This document shows, piece by piece, positions 1-9,411 of a stretch of DNA of 40,612 nucleotides. Location of the stretch: the NCBI GenBank assembly GCA_029548395.1, contig JAKPNM010000115.1, positions 1-40,612 of the forward strand, given 5' to 3'. Source of the DNA: Bacillota bacterium (GTDB lineage Bacteria; Bacillota; Clostridia; Christensenellales; Aristaeellaceae). The notes under the pieces were generated by a model that saw only the letters and a list, made by a program, of their open reading frames with translations, was not told the DNA's origin and made no database searches. The position numbers and the translations under genes are program-made. How positions within the stretch are numbered: the first letter of the stretch is position 1; each line of letters starts with the position of its first letter.

Positions 1-431
1 TGCTGCTGGCCGCCGGAGAGCTGGTTGGGGTAGCGATCCTTGTAGCGCCCCAGGTGCACGATGCCCAGCGCCCTGTCCGCCCTCTCCCGGATGCTGGCTT
101 TGTTCAGCTTCTGGATGGTAAGGGGATAGGCCACATTCTGAAAGACATCCATATGCGGCCAGACGGCATAGCTTTGAAACACCATGCCCACGCCCCGCTT
201 TTCCGGGGGCAGAAAAACCTTGTCCGAGGATACTAGGGTGTCGTCGATATAGATCTCCCCGCTAGTGGGCTTCTCAAAGCCGGCGATCATGCGCAGCATG
301 GTGGTCTTGCCGCAGCCAGAGGGCCCCAGGAGGGTGACAAACTCGCCGTCCCTGAATACCTCGTTAAAGCAGCTCAGCACCTGAGTGGTGCCAAAGGATT
401 TGGTGACATCGCGAATGGTGACGCTGGACAT
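1..431 (-). CDS. ABC transporter ATP-binding protein, Fe3+/spermidine (FbpC/PotA) type; partial, runs off the window
   Basis: Minus-strand ATG at 431..429 (MSSVTIRDVTKSFGTTQVLSCFNEVFRDGEFVTLLGPSGCGKTTMLRMIAGFEKPTSGEIYIDD...), with a Walker A motif (GPSGCGKTT). Absent from the ORF track because it is truncated by the window edge. Confidence 0.9.
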   Translation of the reverse strand, partial: MSSVTIRDVTKSFGTTQVLSCFNEVFRDGEFVTLLGPSGCGKTTMLRMIAGFEKPTSGEIYIDDTLVSSDKVFLPPEKRGVGMVFQSYAVWPHMDVFQNVAYPLTIQKLNKASIRERADRALGIVHLGRYKDRYPNQLSGGQQ

Positions 432-442
432 AGTAGCCTCCC

Positions 443-3400
443 TTAGATGGTGAAAGAGCCACGGGTCAGGCGGCTGAGCAGCTGATTGATGAGGATGACA
501 ATGAGCAGAATGCCAAAGGCCAGGGCGCTGGCCTGGGGCTGGCTGGTATAGGTCCAGTACTCATACAGCTGAAAACCGATGGTCTTGGTGGTGTTGGAAT
601 AAAGAAGAGTTGTCATGGACAGCTCATAAAAGCAGGGGATAAAAATCAAAAACCAGCCAGCTGCGATAGAGGGGAAGATCAGAGGCCCTGTGATCCGGCG
701 CATGGTGGTAAGCCAGGAAGCGCCGGATACTTGGGAGGACTCTTCCAGGGAGACGTGGATCTGGCTGATGGCGCTGGTGACCGTGCGCATGCCCATCATC
801 ATGTATTTGATAAGGTAAGCTACGATAATAATGTAGGCAGTGTTATAGATGTTGATCCCAAAGCGTCCCTGCATGGTCATGATGAGGCCCAGGGCGATGA
901 CAACCGAAGGAGAGCCTGAGCCCAGGGTAATCAAAAAATCCGGCAGTTTTCGGCCACGGATGCGGGTGCGCTGCATGAGGTAACTCATGGTAATAGCCAC
1001 CAGGATTCCCACAGTGGCGGCCACTGTGGCGAAAATTAAGCTGTTTTTGAGGGAATCAATGGTTTCTGAACGGGAAAAGATGGTGGTCCACTGGTTCAGA
1101 GTGAAGTTCCCCGCCTCCAGCACCGACTTGCCCACATCGATCTTCAGGCTGGTGGTGAGGATGGTAAAGAAGGGCAGAATCACAATAAAGAGCGCGAAGA
1201 GGATGACCAGGATGGTGAGGGGCAGACGCCAGGAGCGCAGGTCCACGATGTTGGGACGGGTGGATTTGCCGGATACGGTGATGTATTGTTTCCTGGCCAC
1301 CACAAAATCTGAGAGATAGAGAATTAAAATGGCCATGACCATCAGGAACACCGCAAGGCCTGTAGCATCGTTGAGGCCCTGGGTGCCCCGGCCATAGTAC
1401 TCAATGATGCGGGTGGTTACCGTGTGTACCCGGCCCGGCGCGCCAATGATAGAGGGAATGCCATAGCAGGAAGCCGCACTCACAAAAACAAGGAGTGCAC
1501 CGGCGATCAGGGAAGGGGTCATGATCGGCAGGGTAACCTTGATCAGGGTGATAAAGGGGGAGGCGCCGGAGACCCTGGATGCCTCTTCCAGAGAGGGGTC
1601 CATCTTCTCCATGGCACGGGAAATGGTGATGAAAGCATAGGGATAATAGAAGGTAGTCAGCACCCAGACCAGACCGCCCAGGCTGTAGATGTTGATAGGC
1701 CCCGCAGTGCTGCCCAGGCCAAAGAAGCCCCTCAGAAACTGATTGATGGTGCCCACGTTGGGGTTGAGCAGGCGCAGCCAGGCCATGGCACCCACGTAGG
1801 GAGGGACCATATAGGTAAGCACAAAGAGACTCCTGAAGAACTTTTTGCCGTACAGGTTGGTGCGCCCCACCAACCAAGCCAGCGGAAAAGCCAGCAGCGT
1901 CCCTAAAACCATGGCGGACAAGCCGCCTACAATGGTATTGTACAAAGCGCTGCGGTTCATGTTGTAGGAAAAGAGGCGGCCAAAGGTGACAAAGGACAGG
2001 CTACCGGATGGCGTAAGGGCACGGTATAGCAGGAAAAGCAGGGGCAACACCTGGACGACCAACAAGAAATCTACAATCAAAAGCACCAGCAGCCATTTAA
2101 TATCCAGACGCCACTCCCGGCTCTGGCGCATAAAGAAATACAGCAGCAGGACGTCGATCAGCAGCACAGCGCCCAGCAAGGCCAGCTGCTTGCCCTGGCT
2201 GGCGATGAGGCTCTGCAGGAAACCGCCCCCGCCCCTGGCAATGGCCAGGGATGCACTGACCCGGGGCGCGTTCTGGCGGATGGCCAGGCGAAGCCCAAGG
2301 GCCGTCTGCTCCTGCGGGGGGACGGCCAGGCCTAAGGCCTGGAGCAGCTGGGGAAGTTGATCCGCCGCTTCCGTGGCCTTATCCAAATCCAGCAGCAGAA
2401 GGGCTGCTTCCTCTCCGCTCAAAGAGGTCTCAGGCGCCGGGCGCTGGAGAAAGGCGTCCAGAGCAAAGAGCAGCCTGGCCTTGGTGACAAGGGCGTTGTC
2501 CATGGGCAAATCCGCAAGGTATTGACTGATGCGCCGGTCGGTGTCGCTGTCCCGCTGCAAAATGAGCCGCGCAGCCAGGTCATTCTCCAGCTGCGGCACG
2601 GGCTGCCCCTGAGCCAGGGCAGAGAGGACTTGGCTCAGCTCCGCGTCCCCGGTCCGGGCGCTTGTTGCCGCTTCTCCCAAAAGCGGCAGCAAGCGCTGGT
2701 TCCAGGCCCTAGCCTGGAGCAGATCAGTCTTCAGGCGCAGCTCCTGCGCGTATTCGGCCTCCATGCTGTCGGCAATCAGATTCAAAAGCTGGGCCTGGTG
2801 GTCATCCAGGGCCTGGGGCGCTGCCTCAAGCAGACGCTCATACAGGGCGCGGTTCAAGGCAATCAGCCGGGCGCCGGACATGGCGCCGGGATCAATGCCG
2901 GCAAGCACAGCGGACATGGCCTCCTCCGCGGGCAGGGCAAACAGATCCTCATAGGCTGCCGCGTCCCTTGGCACCTGGCGCAGCAGCTCCAGGAAGGGGG
3001 CCCAGTCTTCCCCCGGGCTGGCATCCATCAAAAGCTCCGCAAGCGCCCGGGTGAGGAGCAGGAGGTCCTGGCCGCCATGCAGATAGCGGGACAACCTGCG
3101 CTCTGCCACGGCTTCACCCAAAAGAGCACGTCCTTCAGCAAGAGCCATCTCTTCCACCGCCACTGATTGCTCAGTCTTTACAGCATTCAGGCTGGCGCGC
3201 AAATCCTTCCCCTGAGCCTCCGGCAGCAGGTCTGCCACCCGGAGAATCAACCGCTCCACCGCCGGAACGCCATCCTGATCCATCTGGTCGTCCATCAGCA
3301 GCAGGGCTGAGGCGGCGCCGCCGAGTTTGAGGCTGTCCTCCTCCCTGAGCAGGCTTTGAAGGGTCTGGGCCCGTAAAGCGCTGTCCGCCCGCTCAAAATC

Positions 3401-3706
3401 CCGGATGGTCTCGCCCCTGAAGCGCAATTCCCGCCAGCGCTCAGCCAACTGGCTATCCAACAGTAACGCAAGCGCCTCCTGCTGGAATGGCTGCAGCTGA
3501 ACCTTCTCCCCTGTGTCCGCAGTTTCCCTGCTGGCTTTCCGGATATAAGCAAAACCGGCCGCGTCATCATAGCCGGAAGCCTGATGCTGGCGGATACCGT
3601 GAATTCCAAGGCCCAACATAAGCAGCGCCAGGACTGTTGCCAGCGCCAGCGCCGCCCTTGCCCGCCTTTTTTCCTTTTGGTCAAAACCCGCGTGCGATGT
3701 GTTCAT
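443..3706 (-). CDS. Fused two-domain ABC transporter permease (FbpB-like) with a long N-terminal insert
   Basis: ORF 443..3718. Two binding-protein-dependent permease domains with EAA-type loops (EEASRVSGASPFITLIKVTLP and EESSQVSGASWLTTMRRITGP). ATG at 3706 preceded by GAGGGA is a better start than the TTG at 3718. Confidence 0.9.
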   Translation of the reverse strand: MNTSHAGFDQKEKRRARAALALATVLALLMLGLGIHGIRQHQASGYDDAAGFAYIRKASRETADTGEKVQLQPFQQEALALLLDSQLAERWRELRFRGETIRDFERADSALRAQTLQSLLREEDSLKLGGAASALLLMDDQMDQDGVPAVERLILRVADLLPEAQGKDLRASLNAVKTEQSVAVEEMALAEGRALLGEAVAERRLSRYLHGGQDLLLLTRALAELLMDASPGEDWAPFLELLRQVPRDAAAYEDLFALPAEEAMSAVLAGIDPGAMSGARLIALNRALYERLLEAAPQALDDHQAQLLNLIADSMEAEYAQELRLKTDLLQARAWNQRLLPLLGEAATSARTGDAELSQVLSALAQGQPVPQLENDLAARLILQRDSDTDRRISQYLADLPMDNALVTKARLLFALDAFLQRPAPETSLSGEEAALLLLDLDKATEAADQLPQLLQALGLAVPPQEQTALGLRLAIRQNAPRVSASLAIARGGGGFLQSLIASQGKQLALLGAVLLIDVLLLYFFMRQSREWRLDIKWLLVLLIVDFLLVVQVLPLLFLLYRALTPSGSLSFVTFGRLFSYNMNRSALYNTIVGGLSAMVLGTLLAFPLAWLVGRTNLYGKKFFRSLFVLTYMVPPYVGAMAWLRLLNPNVGTINQFLRGFFGLGSTAGPINIYSLGGLVWVLTTFYYPYAFITISRAMEKMDPSLEEASRVSGASPFITLIKVTLPIMTPSLIAGALLVFVSAASCYGIPSIIGAPGRVHTVTTRIIEYYGRGTQGLNDATGLAVFLMVMAILILYLSDFVVARKQYITVSGKSTRPNIVDLRSWRLPLTILVILFALFIVILPFFTILTTSLKIDVGKSVLEAGNFTLNQWTTIFSRSETIDSLKNSLIFATVAATVGILVAITMSYLMQRTRIRGRKLPDFLITLGSGSPSVVIALGLIMTMQGRFGINIYNTAYIIIVAYLIKYMMMGMRTVTSAISQIHVSLEESSQVSGASWLTTMRRITGPLIFPSIAAGWFLIFIPCFYELSMTTLLYSNTTKTIGFQLYEYWTYTSQPQASALAFGILLIVILINQLLSRLTRGSFTI

Positions 3707-3792
3707 GTGTTCCCTCAAACCAAGCCAGGGGAGACCAGGCCTGCCGGCCTCCCCTGACCTGTCTCACAGGTGCCCATGAGGTGGTGTCCGCC

Positions 3793-4818
3793 TTACTTGG
3801 AAATGGTGACAGCCTGCTGGAATGCCTGCTGGATTTCATTGCGTTGGGTATAGGTGCGCACCCAGTCCACACCGATGTCCTTGGCAATGAGCTCCTCGGT
3901 GTCGATGGAGTCAAAGGGAATGTCTGTTGAGCCCTTGAAGACTGAGTGCATGTAGCCCGCGATGACAAACTTTTGGCCGGCCTCGGAAAGCAGCCAGTCA
4001 GTGATGGCCTCGGCAGCCTTGACGTTCATGTTGGCGCTACGGTCCTCCGCCACAGACATGACGGTAGAAGGAATCAGGATAACGCCGTCCTCGGGGTAGA
4101 TCACAGCCAGCTTGCTGCCATCTTCCTTGCGCTTTTTAAGGACGGACTCCTCCAGGATCATGATGGCCTTGCACTCGCCGGTCTCAAGCTTGGTCAGGGC
4201 CACGGAGCCTGACTCGATCATGACATTGTTCTTGCCGAGGGCCTCAAAATACTCATAGCCATACAGGTCGCTCAGGGCGGCTACGCTGGCCATGGTGGTG
4301 CCGGAGGTCAGCGGGTTGCCCATGGAGATCAGCCCCTTGAGGCTCTCGTCAAAGGCAAACCCCTCAAAGCTCTTGGGCAGGTCCTCGGGCTGGTAAAGCT
4401 CAGGGTTATAGGCCAGAACCATGTTGCATACCCGGACCGGGTACCAGTAGCCTTCCTCATCGTAGGGGAAGCGAAGCAGGTCCTGTGCGCCCTCGATGAC
4501 GTAGGGATGCAGCCAGCCGCCCTCCTTGAGCTCCAGGGAATAGGCGGGTTCAGCCACCAGCATCATGTCGCAGCCCAGCTTGCCAGTCTCAATCTCGCCC
4601 GCCAGCTTTTGTTGCAGGGCGCCGGTGCCGCCGTAGAAGAACTCGACGTCCAGATTGGGAAACTCCTCCTCCATGGCAGCGTCCATCATGTCGATGACAA
4701 ACTGATACATAGAGGTGTAAATGACAATTTTTCCGGTCACTCCCTCATTGGCTGCCTGGGCGCTGAAAAGACCCAGGAGCATCAGCAAACACAGCAACAG
4801 GGCAATCAACTTCTTCAT
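3793..4818 (-). CDS. ABC transporter extracellular solute-binding protein (Fe3+/AEP type)
   Basis: Signal peptide MKKLIALLLCLLMLLGLFSAQA followed by GKIVIYTSMYQFVIDMMDAAMEEEFPNLDVEFFYGGTGALQQKL. ATG at 4818 with upstream GGGAGGGA. The upstream extension of the ORF is not needed. Confidence 0.88.
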   Translation of the reverse strand: MKKLIALLLCLLMLLGLFSAQAANEGVTGKIVIYTSMYQFVIDMMDAAMEEEFPNLDVEFFYGGTGALQQKLAGEIETGKLGCDMMLVAEPAYSLELKEGGWLHPYVIEGAQDLLRFPYDEEGYWYPVRVCNMVLAYNPELYQPEDLPKSFEGFAFDESLKGLISMGNPLTSGTTMASVAALSDLYGYEYFEALGKNNVMIESGSVALTKLETGECKAIMILEESVLKKRKEDGSKLAVIYPEDGVILIPSTVMSVAEDRSANMNVKAAEAITDWLLSEAGQKFVIAGYMHSVFKGSTDIPFDSIDTEELIAKDIGVDWVRTYTQRNEIQQAFQQAVTISK

Positions 4819-5034
4819 GGATAATCCCTCCCATATTATTCCGGGCCCAACGGCCCATGATTTATCTGTACGATAACATACACAGGAACCCATGGCAAGG
4901 GCGCAAGCGGTCGTTTCAGTACCGACAGGGGATTATACATGCCGCTACATCCCAGGTAACAGCCTGCCAAGGCGGAAAAGCGAAAAAGAGAATATTCACC
5001 GCGAATCATATTGTTATTACTGGATATTCCAATC

Positions 5035-6156
5035 TTAATGTGTTATTGCAAAGAGGGGCACCAACATCTCCCGCGCGGTCAGCCCGGCGTGCATGCCCAG
5101 CATTTTGCAGTGCTCCCTTTTCATAAACAAGGCCTTGTCCGAAATGGCCAGCGCCAGGTAATCCCCGACATAGCTTTCCAGGTCCTGCCGGCTGACTCCG
5201 GGGCCGAACAGTCCGCGTAATAAGGCTTCCCGGCTGTCAAGCAGCAGAAAATCGCCGCCAAAGGCTTGTGAAAATGCTTCAGGAAAAGCGTGATGATGCC
5301 GGGGCTTGACATAAAAGGCGCAAGCGCGCGGCTCCAGGACGCCGGGGCGCAAGAGCATCTCGCTCAAACGTGGATGCTCCTCAATCACCGCCGGCTCAGC
5401 GTCAATGAGCCCATGATCCGCCGTGGCAAGCAGCAGCACATCCCCGGGAAGCGCCATTGCAAGCGCCTGCAAGCGCCGGTCTATCTCCCGCAGGGTTCTC
5501 CTGACAGGCAGGCTGTCCACGCCGTGGGTATGCATGTCCGCGTCCGGCTGATTGGTGTAGGCATATACATATTGCCTGCCCGGGCCCTGAACAAGCGTGA
5601 GAATATGGTCGCATAGCTGTTCAAAGTCGTCCGCATGCAGCTCATCATACCTGGAAACAGCAAAGCCAGCCGCCAGACCGGCCTTGTGAAGACGTTTCTC
5701 CAGCGGAGTATACGGCAAAAAGGTATTGGCAGCGTGCGGGAAAGGAGCCGGTTGCTGTGTGAACTGAACCTGATTGCTGAACACGTCCACGCTGGTGCCG
5801 TTTTGCGGAAAAAACATCGTCCAGCCCAGCCAGCCGTGCTCATTGGGATACAGCCCGCTGCGCAGCGAAGTAGTGGCAGCCACGGTAGTGGAAGGATACA
5901 CAGCGCTCAGGTCCATCATGCGCCGACCGGGCAGAAAGGCCTCATCTGGAAACAGTTCCTCCAGGCTGACACTGCCCAGGCCATCAAGCACCAGCAGCAC
6001 AACGCTGCGCCAAGCGCCGCGGGACAACAGGTTGTCAACCTCCGGAATGCCCGGATGCATGTCCGGCATCCCCAAATATGCCGCGATGCTGCCGACCAGG
6101 TTGACACCGCAGCAGCGGTAGTCCGGCCAGTGCTGCTTATTTCCCGAAGCGATCAA
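5035..6156 (-). CDS. Alkaline-phosphatase-superfamily protein (type I phosphodiesterase/nucleotide pyrophosphatase-like)
   Basis: VVLLVLDGLGSVSLEEL, YPSTTVAATTSLRSGLYPNEHGWLGW (Thr nucleophile motif), DADMHTHGVDS, LLATADHGLID. The start is uncertain: a TTG at 6156 preceded by a GGGGAA-like RBS is proposed; the annotated ORF opens at 6270. Confidence 0.8.
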   Translation of the reverse strand: MIASGNKQHWPDYRCCGVNLVGSIAAYLGMPDMHPGIPEVDNLLSRGAWRSVVLLVLDGLGSVSLEELFPDEAFLPGRRMMDLSAVYPSTTVAATTSLRSGLYPNEHGWLGWTMFFPQNGTSVDVFSNQVQFTQQPAPFPHAANTFLPYTPLEKRLHKAGLAAGFAVSRYDELHADDFEQLCDHILTLVQGPGRQYVYAYTNQPDADMHTHGVDSLPVRRTLREIDRRLQALAMALPGDVLLLATADHGLIDAEPAVIEEHPRLSEMLLRPGVLEPRACAFYVKPRHHHAFPEAFSQAFGGDFLLLDSREALLRGLFGPGVSRQDLESYVGDYLALAISDKALFMKREHCKMLGMHAGLTAREMLVPLFAITH

Positions 6157-7063
6157 GCAATTCCCCGGCCAGCCTGATTTGCTGGTTGATCCTCTCCATG
6201 ATCTCTTCCGTGGAAATATCCTGTTCCTCCTCTTCGGATGCGCTCGTACACCAGCAGGAAGCGAACACATTATCCACTGCGCTCCGCAGGCAATCGCCCT
6301 CAGGATCCATATTCAGGGCAGACTTGAGCATGGCCTGCGTTGCGTACAGCACTGAAAACAAAGGCGCTTCTTCCTGTTTTGCCCTTGTAACACCATAAAA
6401 CTGCCCGTTGTCAGACAGCAGCATGGTATAGGCCAGCAGCTCAGTGCCATTCAGGTAGTGCAGCAGCCCGGCTGCCAGCGCGGCATCCTTTGGGGCAGCC
6501 ATCACCAGCTGCGCCGGCATGATATGCCTGAGCGCTGATATCAAGAAACTATCCAGGGACATTGACCGTGGCGCGGGCAGGGCGGCATACATGGCAGCCT
6601 TGTTGAGCGCACCGGAATAATCCGCCCCATCCTCGGGCGCGACATACAGCACATCCGCTGCATTCCTGTACGCCAGCGAACAGGCGCTTACCGCGGTTTT
6701 GCCAATGGCGGACGCGCTGTCCGCAAGCGGCCATATCAGATCCAGATCTGCCAGCGGCCCGGCTTTGAGACGGGTTAGGTGCTGAATGTCCGCGTGCTTC
6801 TGATATGTCAGGCAGCCGGCGTGGCAGCCTAACATCAGCCCGATCTCCTGCAGAAAACTCGCACTGCCCGCCAGCATCGCCGCATCGTGCTGCTGCGCGA
6901 TCTCCGCCACATCCCTTGCGTCGCCGTGCTCGCCAGTCACAAACTCACGCATCGCAAAGCTGTGCGAAAACGCCAGCGCCACCTCGCTGAGCACGTTTTG
7001 CGCCAGGCGCAAGGCATCCCGATGGGGTTCATCCTGGGCAACAAGCAATATTTTTGCGCGCAT
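6137..7063 (-). CDS. Uncharacterised protein, possibly a degenerate isopropylmalate/isocitrate dehydrogenase-fold protein
   Basis: 308 aa. Collinear resemblance to LeuB-type proteins ([70 protein letters not shown]), but the catalytic motifs appear to be missing. Confidence 0.5.
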   Translation of the reverse strand: [308 protein letters not shown]

Positions 7064-7064
7064 C

Positions 7065-8225
7065 TTACTCCCAGTCTACCGGATAACGATCCACGGCATA
7101 TTCCAAACCCTTGCTGTTCTTCAATAGCATATCAACAACATTGTTAATCAGGTACTGGTCTGTAAACGGCGTAGGAGCAAAGTCGTTGTAATCCTTCCGT
7201 GAGGAAATCCGGCAGGGTATGATGCGAAATGAGTCCGGTTCGATTGAGTTTTGCTTCACATTAAACCTGATTTGAAACAGAAAGGTGCTCATATCGCTTG
7301 GCTTGTTATTGCCGGCAAAGCTGAAGTTCCCCAGAGAATAGACAATATAGCGTCCCTTGTAAAACTCAATCGGATTGATGCGGTGGCTGTGGTGCCCCAG
7401 CACCAGGTCGGCTCCGGCGTCAATGGTGGCGCGCCCCAGCTCGATCTGGTTGCTGTTGGGCTTATAATCCAGTTCGGCACCCCAGTGAAAGCTGACGATC
7501 ACGATGTCATGCAGCGCCTTGGCATTTTGTACATCCTGCGGCACTTTGATAAGCAGCTCCGCAACCTGCTCGCGGTACTGCTGGTAAGTCAGCATCGCGA
7601 TGGACACGCCATTGATCTCGTACACGCCTTTGTTCTGCGCGTCGCTCCATACGATGCCAGCGCTTTCCAGCGCGGCCTTGGTATCCTTCAGCCCTGTCTC
7701 GCCGTGATCCATGACATGGTTGTTCTGCAGCGCCACCGCCTCAATACCGCCATCCCTGAGGATGCTCACATACTCCGGCGGTGCAGAAAATACAAACTGA
7801 TTGTTGGTTTTGTACACCGGGGCGGTGGTCAGCGTCCCTTCAAAATTGACGATGGTCAGGTCATCCGCGAGCAGGATGTCGCGCACGTTGCGGGTGAGAA
7901 AATTCAAATCCCCGCCCTGCTTTTTAAGCTCCCGCTCAAAAAGGGAATCGCCGCGCTTGCGCACATCGCCGCCAATGGTCATGTCGCCACCTGCGGTAAT
8001 CACCAGCTGAAAGCTTCCATCCTTGAACTGCCGCTCAGGCTGCACGGTGGCAGGCGGCTGCAGGGTGGGTTCCGCAGAATAAGTATTCGCCGGGGGCGGC
8101 TCAGGCGTAGCCAGCAGGGAGGGGTCCAGATCATAGATGGAAATCTCCTCGTCTGCCAACGCCATGCCTGTGGACAAGGCGCACAGCAGGGTAACTGCCA
8201 AGAGCAATAAACTGGTCCGTTTCAC
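7065..8225 (-). CDS. CapA family protein (PGA_cap, metallophosphatase-like)
   Basis: GTG start at 8225 with upstream GGAGAG. Signal peptide VKRTSLLLLAVTLLCALSTGMALA; motifs GGDMTIGGDV, NFEGTLT, ALQNNHVMDHGETGL, VSFHWGAELDYKPNSNQIELGRATIDAGADLVLGHHSHRINPIEFYKGRYIVYSLGNF. Confidence 0.92.
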   Translation of the reverse strand: MKRTSLLLLAVTLLCALSTGMALADEEISIYDLDPSLLATPEPPPANTYSAEPTLQPPATVQPERQFKDGSFQLVITAGGDMTIGGDVRKRGDSLFERELKKQGGDLNFLTRNVRDILLADDLTIVNFEGTLTTAPVYKTNNQFVFSAPPEYVSILRDGGIEAVALQNNHVMDHGETGLKDTKAALESAGIVWSDAQNKGVYEINGVSIAMLTYQQYREQVAELLIKVPQDVQNAKALHDIVIVSFHWGAELDYKPNSNQIELGRATIDAGADLVLGHHSHRINPIEFYKGRYIVYSLGNFSFAGNNKPSDMSTFLFQIRFNVKQNSIEPDSFRIIPCRISSRKDYNDFAPTPFTDQYLINNVVDMLLKNSKGLEYAVDRYPVDWE

Positions 8226-8235
8226 AAAATCTCTC

Positions 8236-9411
8236 CTATAAGCCGGCCAGGAAGGCCTTGATCCGTTCAAAGGCCACCAGCAAGCTGTCCGTCGCCGTCG
8301 CATAGCAGCAGCGAATGTGCCCTTCCCCACTGGGACCAAAGGCGCTGCCGGGTACACACACCACATGCTGCTCCTTGAGAAGACGCTCGCAAAACTGCTC
8401 GCTGTTCAGTCCGGTATGGCGGATGTCGGGGAAGGCATAAAACGCGCCTTTGGGCTCAAAGCATGGAAGCCCCATCTCATTGAAGGCTTTGACCATCAGC
8501 CGCCTGCGGCGGTCATAGCTCTCACGCATCCTGCTCACTTCGGCATAATCGGTCTCACGCCCCTGGCGCAGCGCATTCCAGGCAGCCACCTGGCTTTGCC
8601 GGCTGGCACACATGATGGTGTATTGATGAATGCGCGCACAGGCCCTGACAATTTCAGCCGGCGCACACAGGTAGCCCAGACGAAAGCCGGTCATCGCAAA
8701 GGCCTTGGAAAAGCCGCTGACGACCATGCTGCGCTCACGCATGCCCGGCAGCGAGGCAATGGAAGGCTGCCGGAATCCATCATAGCATAATTCCGCATAG
8801 ATTTCGTCACATACCACGAACAGGTCATGGCGTATAGCAAGTTCTGCAATACGCTCCAGACGCTCCCTGGGCATGACCGCACCGGTTGGATTGCTGGGAT
8901 AACTCAAAACCAGCACACGGCTTTGGGGCGTGATCCGGGCTTCCAGATCCTCAGGAAGCAGCTCAAAGTTGTTCTGCGCATGCGTGGGCACATTGACCGG
9001 CACGCCAAGGGCGAACCGGGTGCAGGCCTGGTAACTGATATAACAGGGTTCCGGGATGAGCACCTCATCCCCCGGGCGTACCAGGACCCGCAAAGCGATG
9101 TCAATCGCCTCGCTGGCACCGACCGTCACCAGCACTTCACTGTCAGGCGCGTAGCTCACTTCAAAGCGTGTTTGCAAATAATGGACGATCTCTTCTCTCA
9201 GGGGAAGAATGCCCGCATTGGTGGTGTACTGGGTTTCTCCGTCCAGCAGGCTGTCAATCGCGGTATTGCGCACAGCAAAAGGCGTAACAAAGTCCGGCTC
9301 CCCTACGCCAAGGGAAATGACATCCTTCATGGTGCCGGCAATGTCAAAAAAGCGTCGGATTGCGCTGGGCGGCACGGCCGCAATGGCCGGGTTGACAAAA
9401 CGACTGCTCAT
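8236..9411 (-). CDS. PLP-dependent aminotransferase class I/II
   Basis: SLGVGEPDFVTP, LSYPSNPTGAVM, VVCDEIYAEL, VSGFSKAFAMTGFRLGY (PLP lysine), HIRCCYA. Confidence 0.95.
   Translation of the reverse strand: MSSRFVNPAIAAVPPSAIRRFFDIAGTMKDVISLGVGEPDFVTPFAVRNTAIDSLLDGETQYTTNAGILPLREEIVHYLQTRFEVSYAPDSEVLVTVGASEAIDIALRVLVRPGDEVLIPEPCYISYQACTRFALGVPVNVPTHAQNNFELLPEDLEARITPQSRVLVLSYPSNPTGAVMPRERLERIAELAIRHDLFVVCDEIYAELCYDGFRQPSIASLPGMRERSMVVSGFSKAFAMTGFRLGYLCAPAEIVRACARIHQYTIMCASRQSQVAAWNALRQGRETDYAEVSRMRESYDRRRRLMVKAFNEMGLPCFEPKGAFYAFPDIRHTGLNSEQFCERLLKEQHVVCVPGSAFGPSGEGHIRCCYATATDSLLVAFERIKAFLAGL

Noticed and set aside
2357-3166. 269-aa plus-strand ORF antisense to the ABC permease insert
   Set aside because: Compositionally an antisense shadow. 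The minus-strand frame continues without interruption into the conserved permease.
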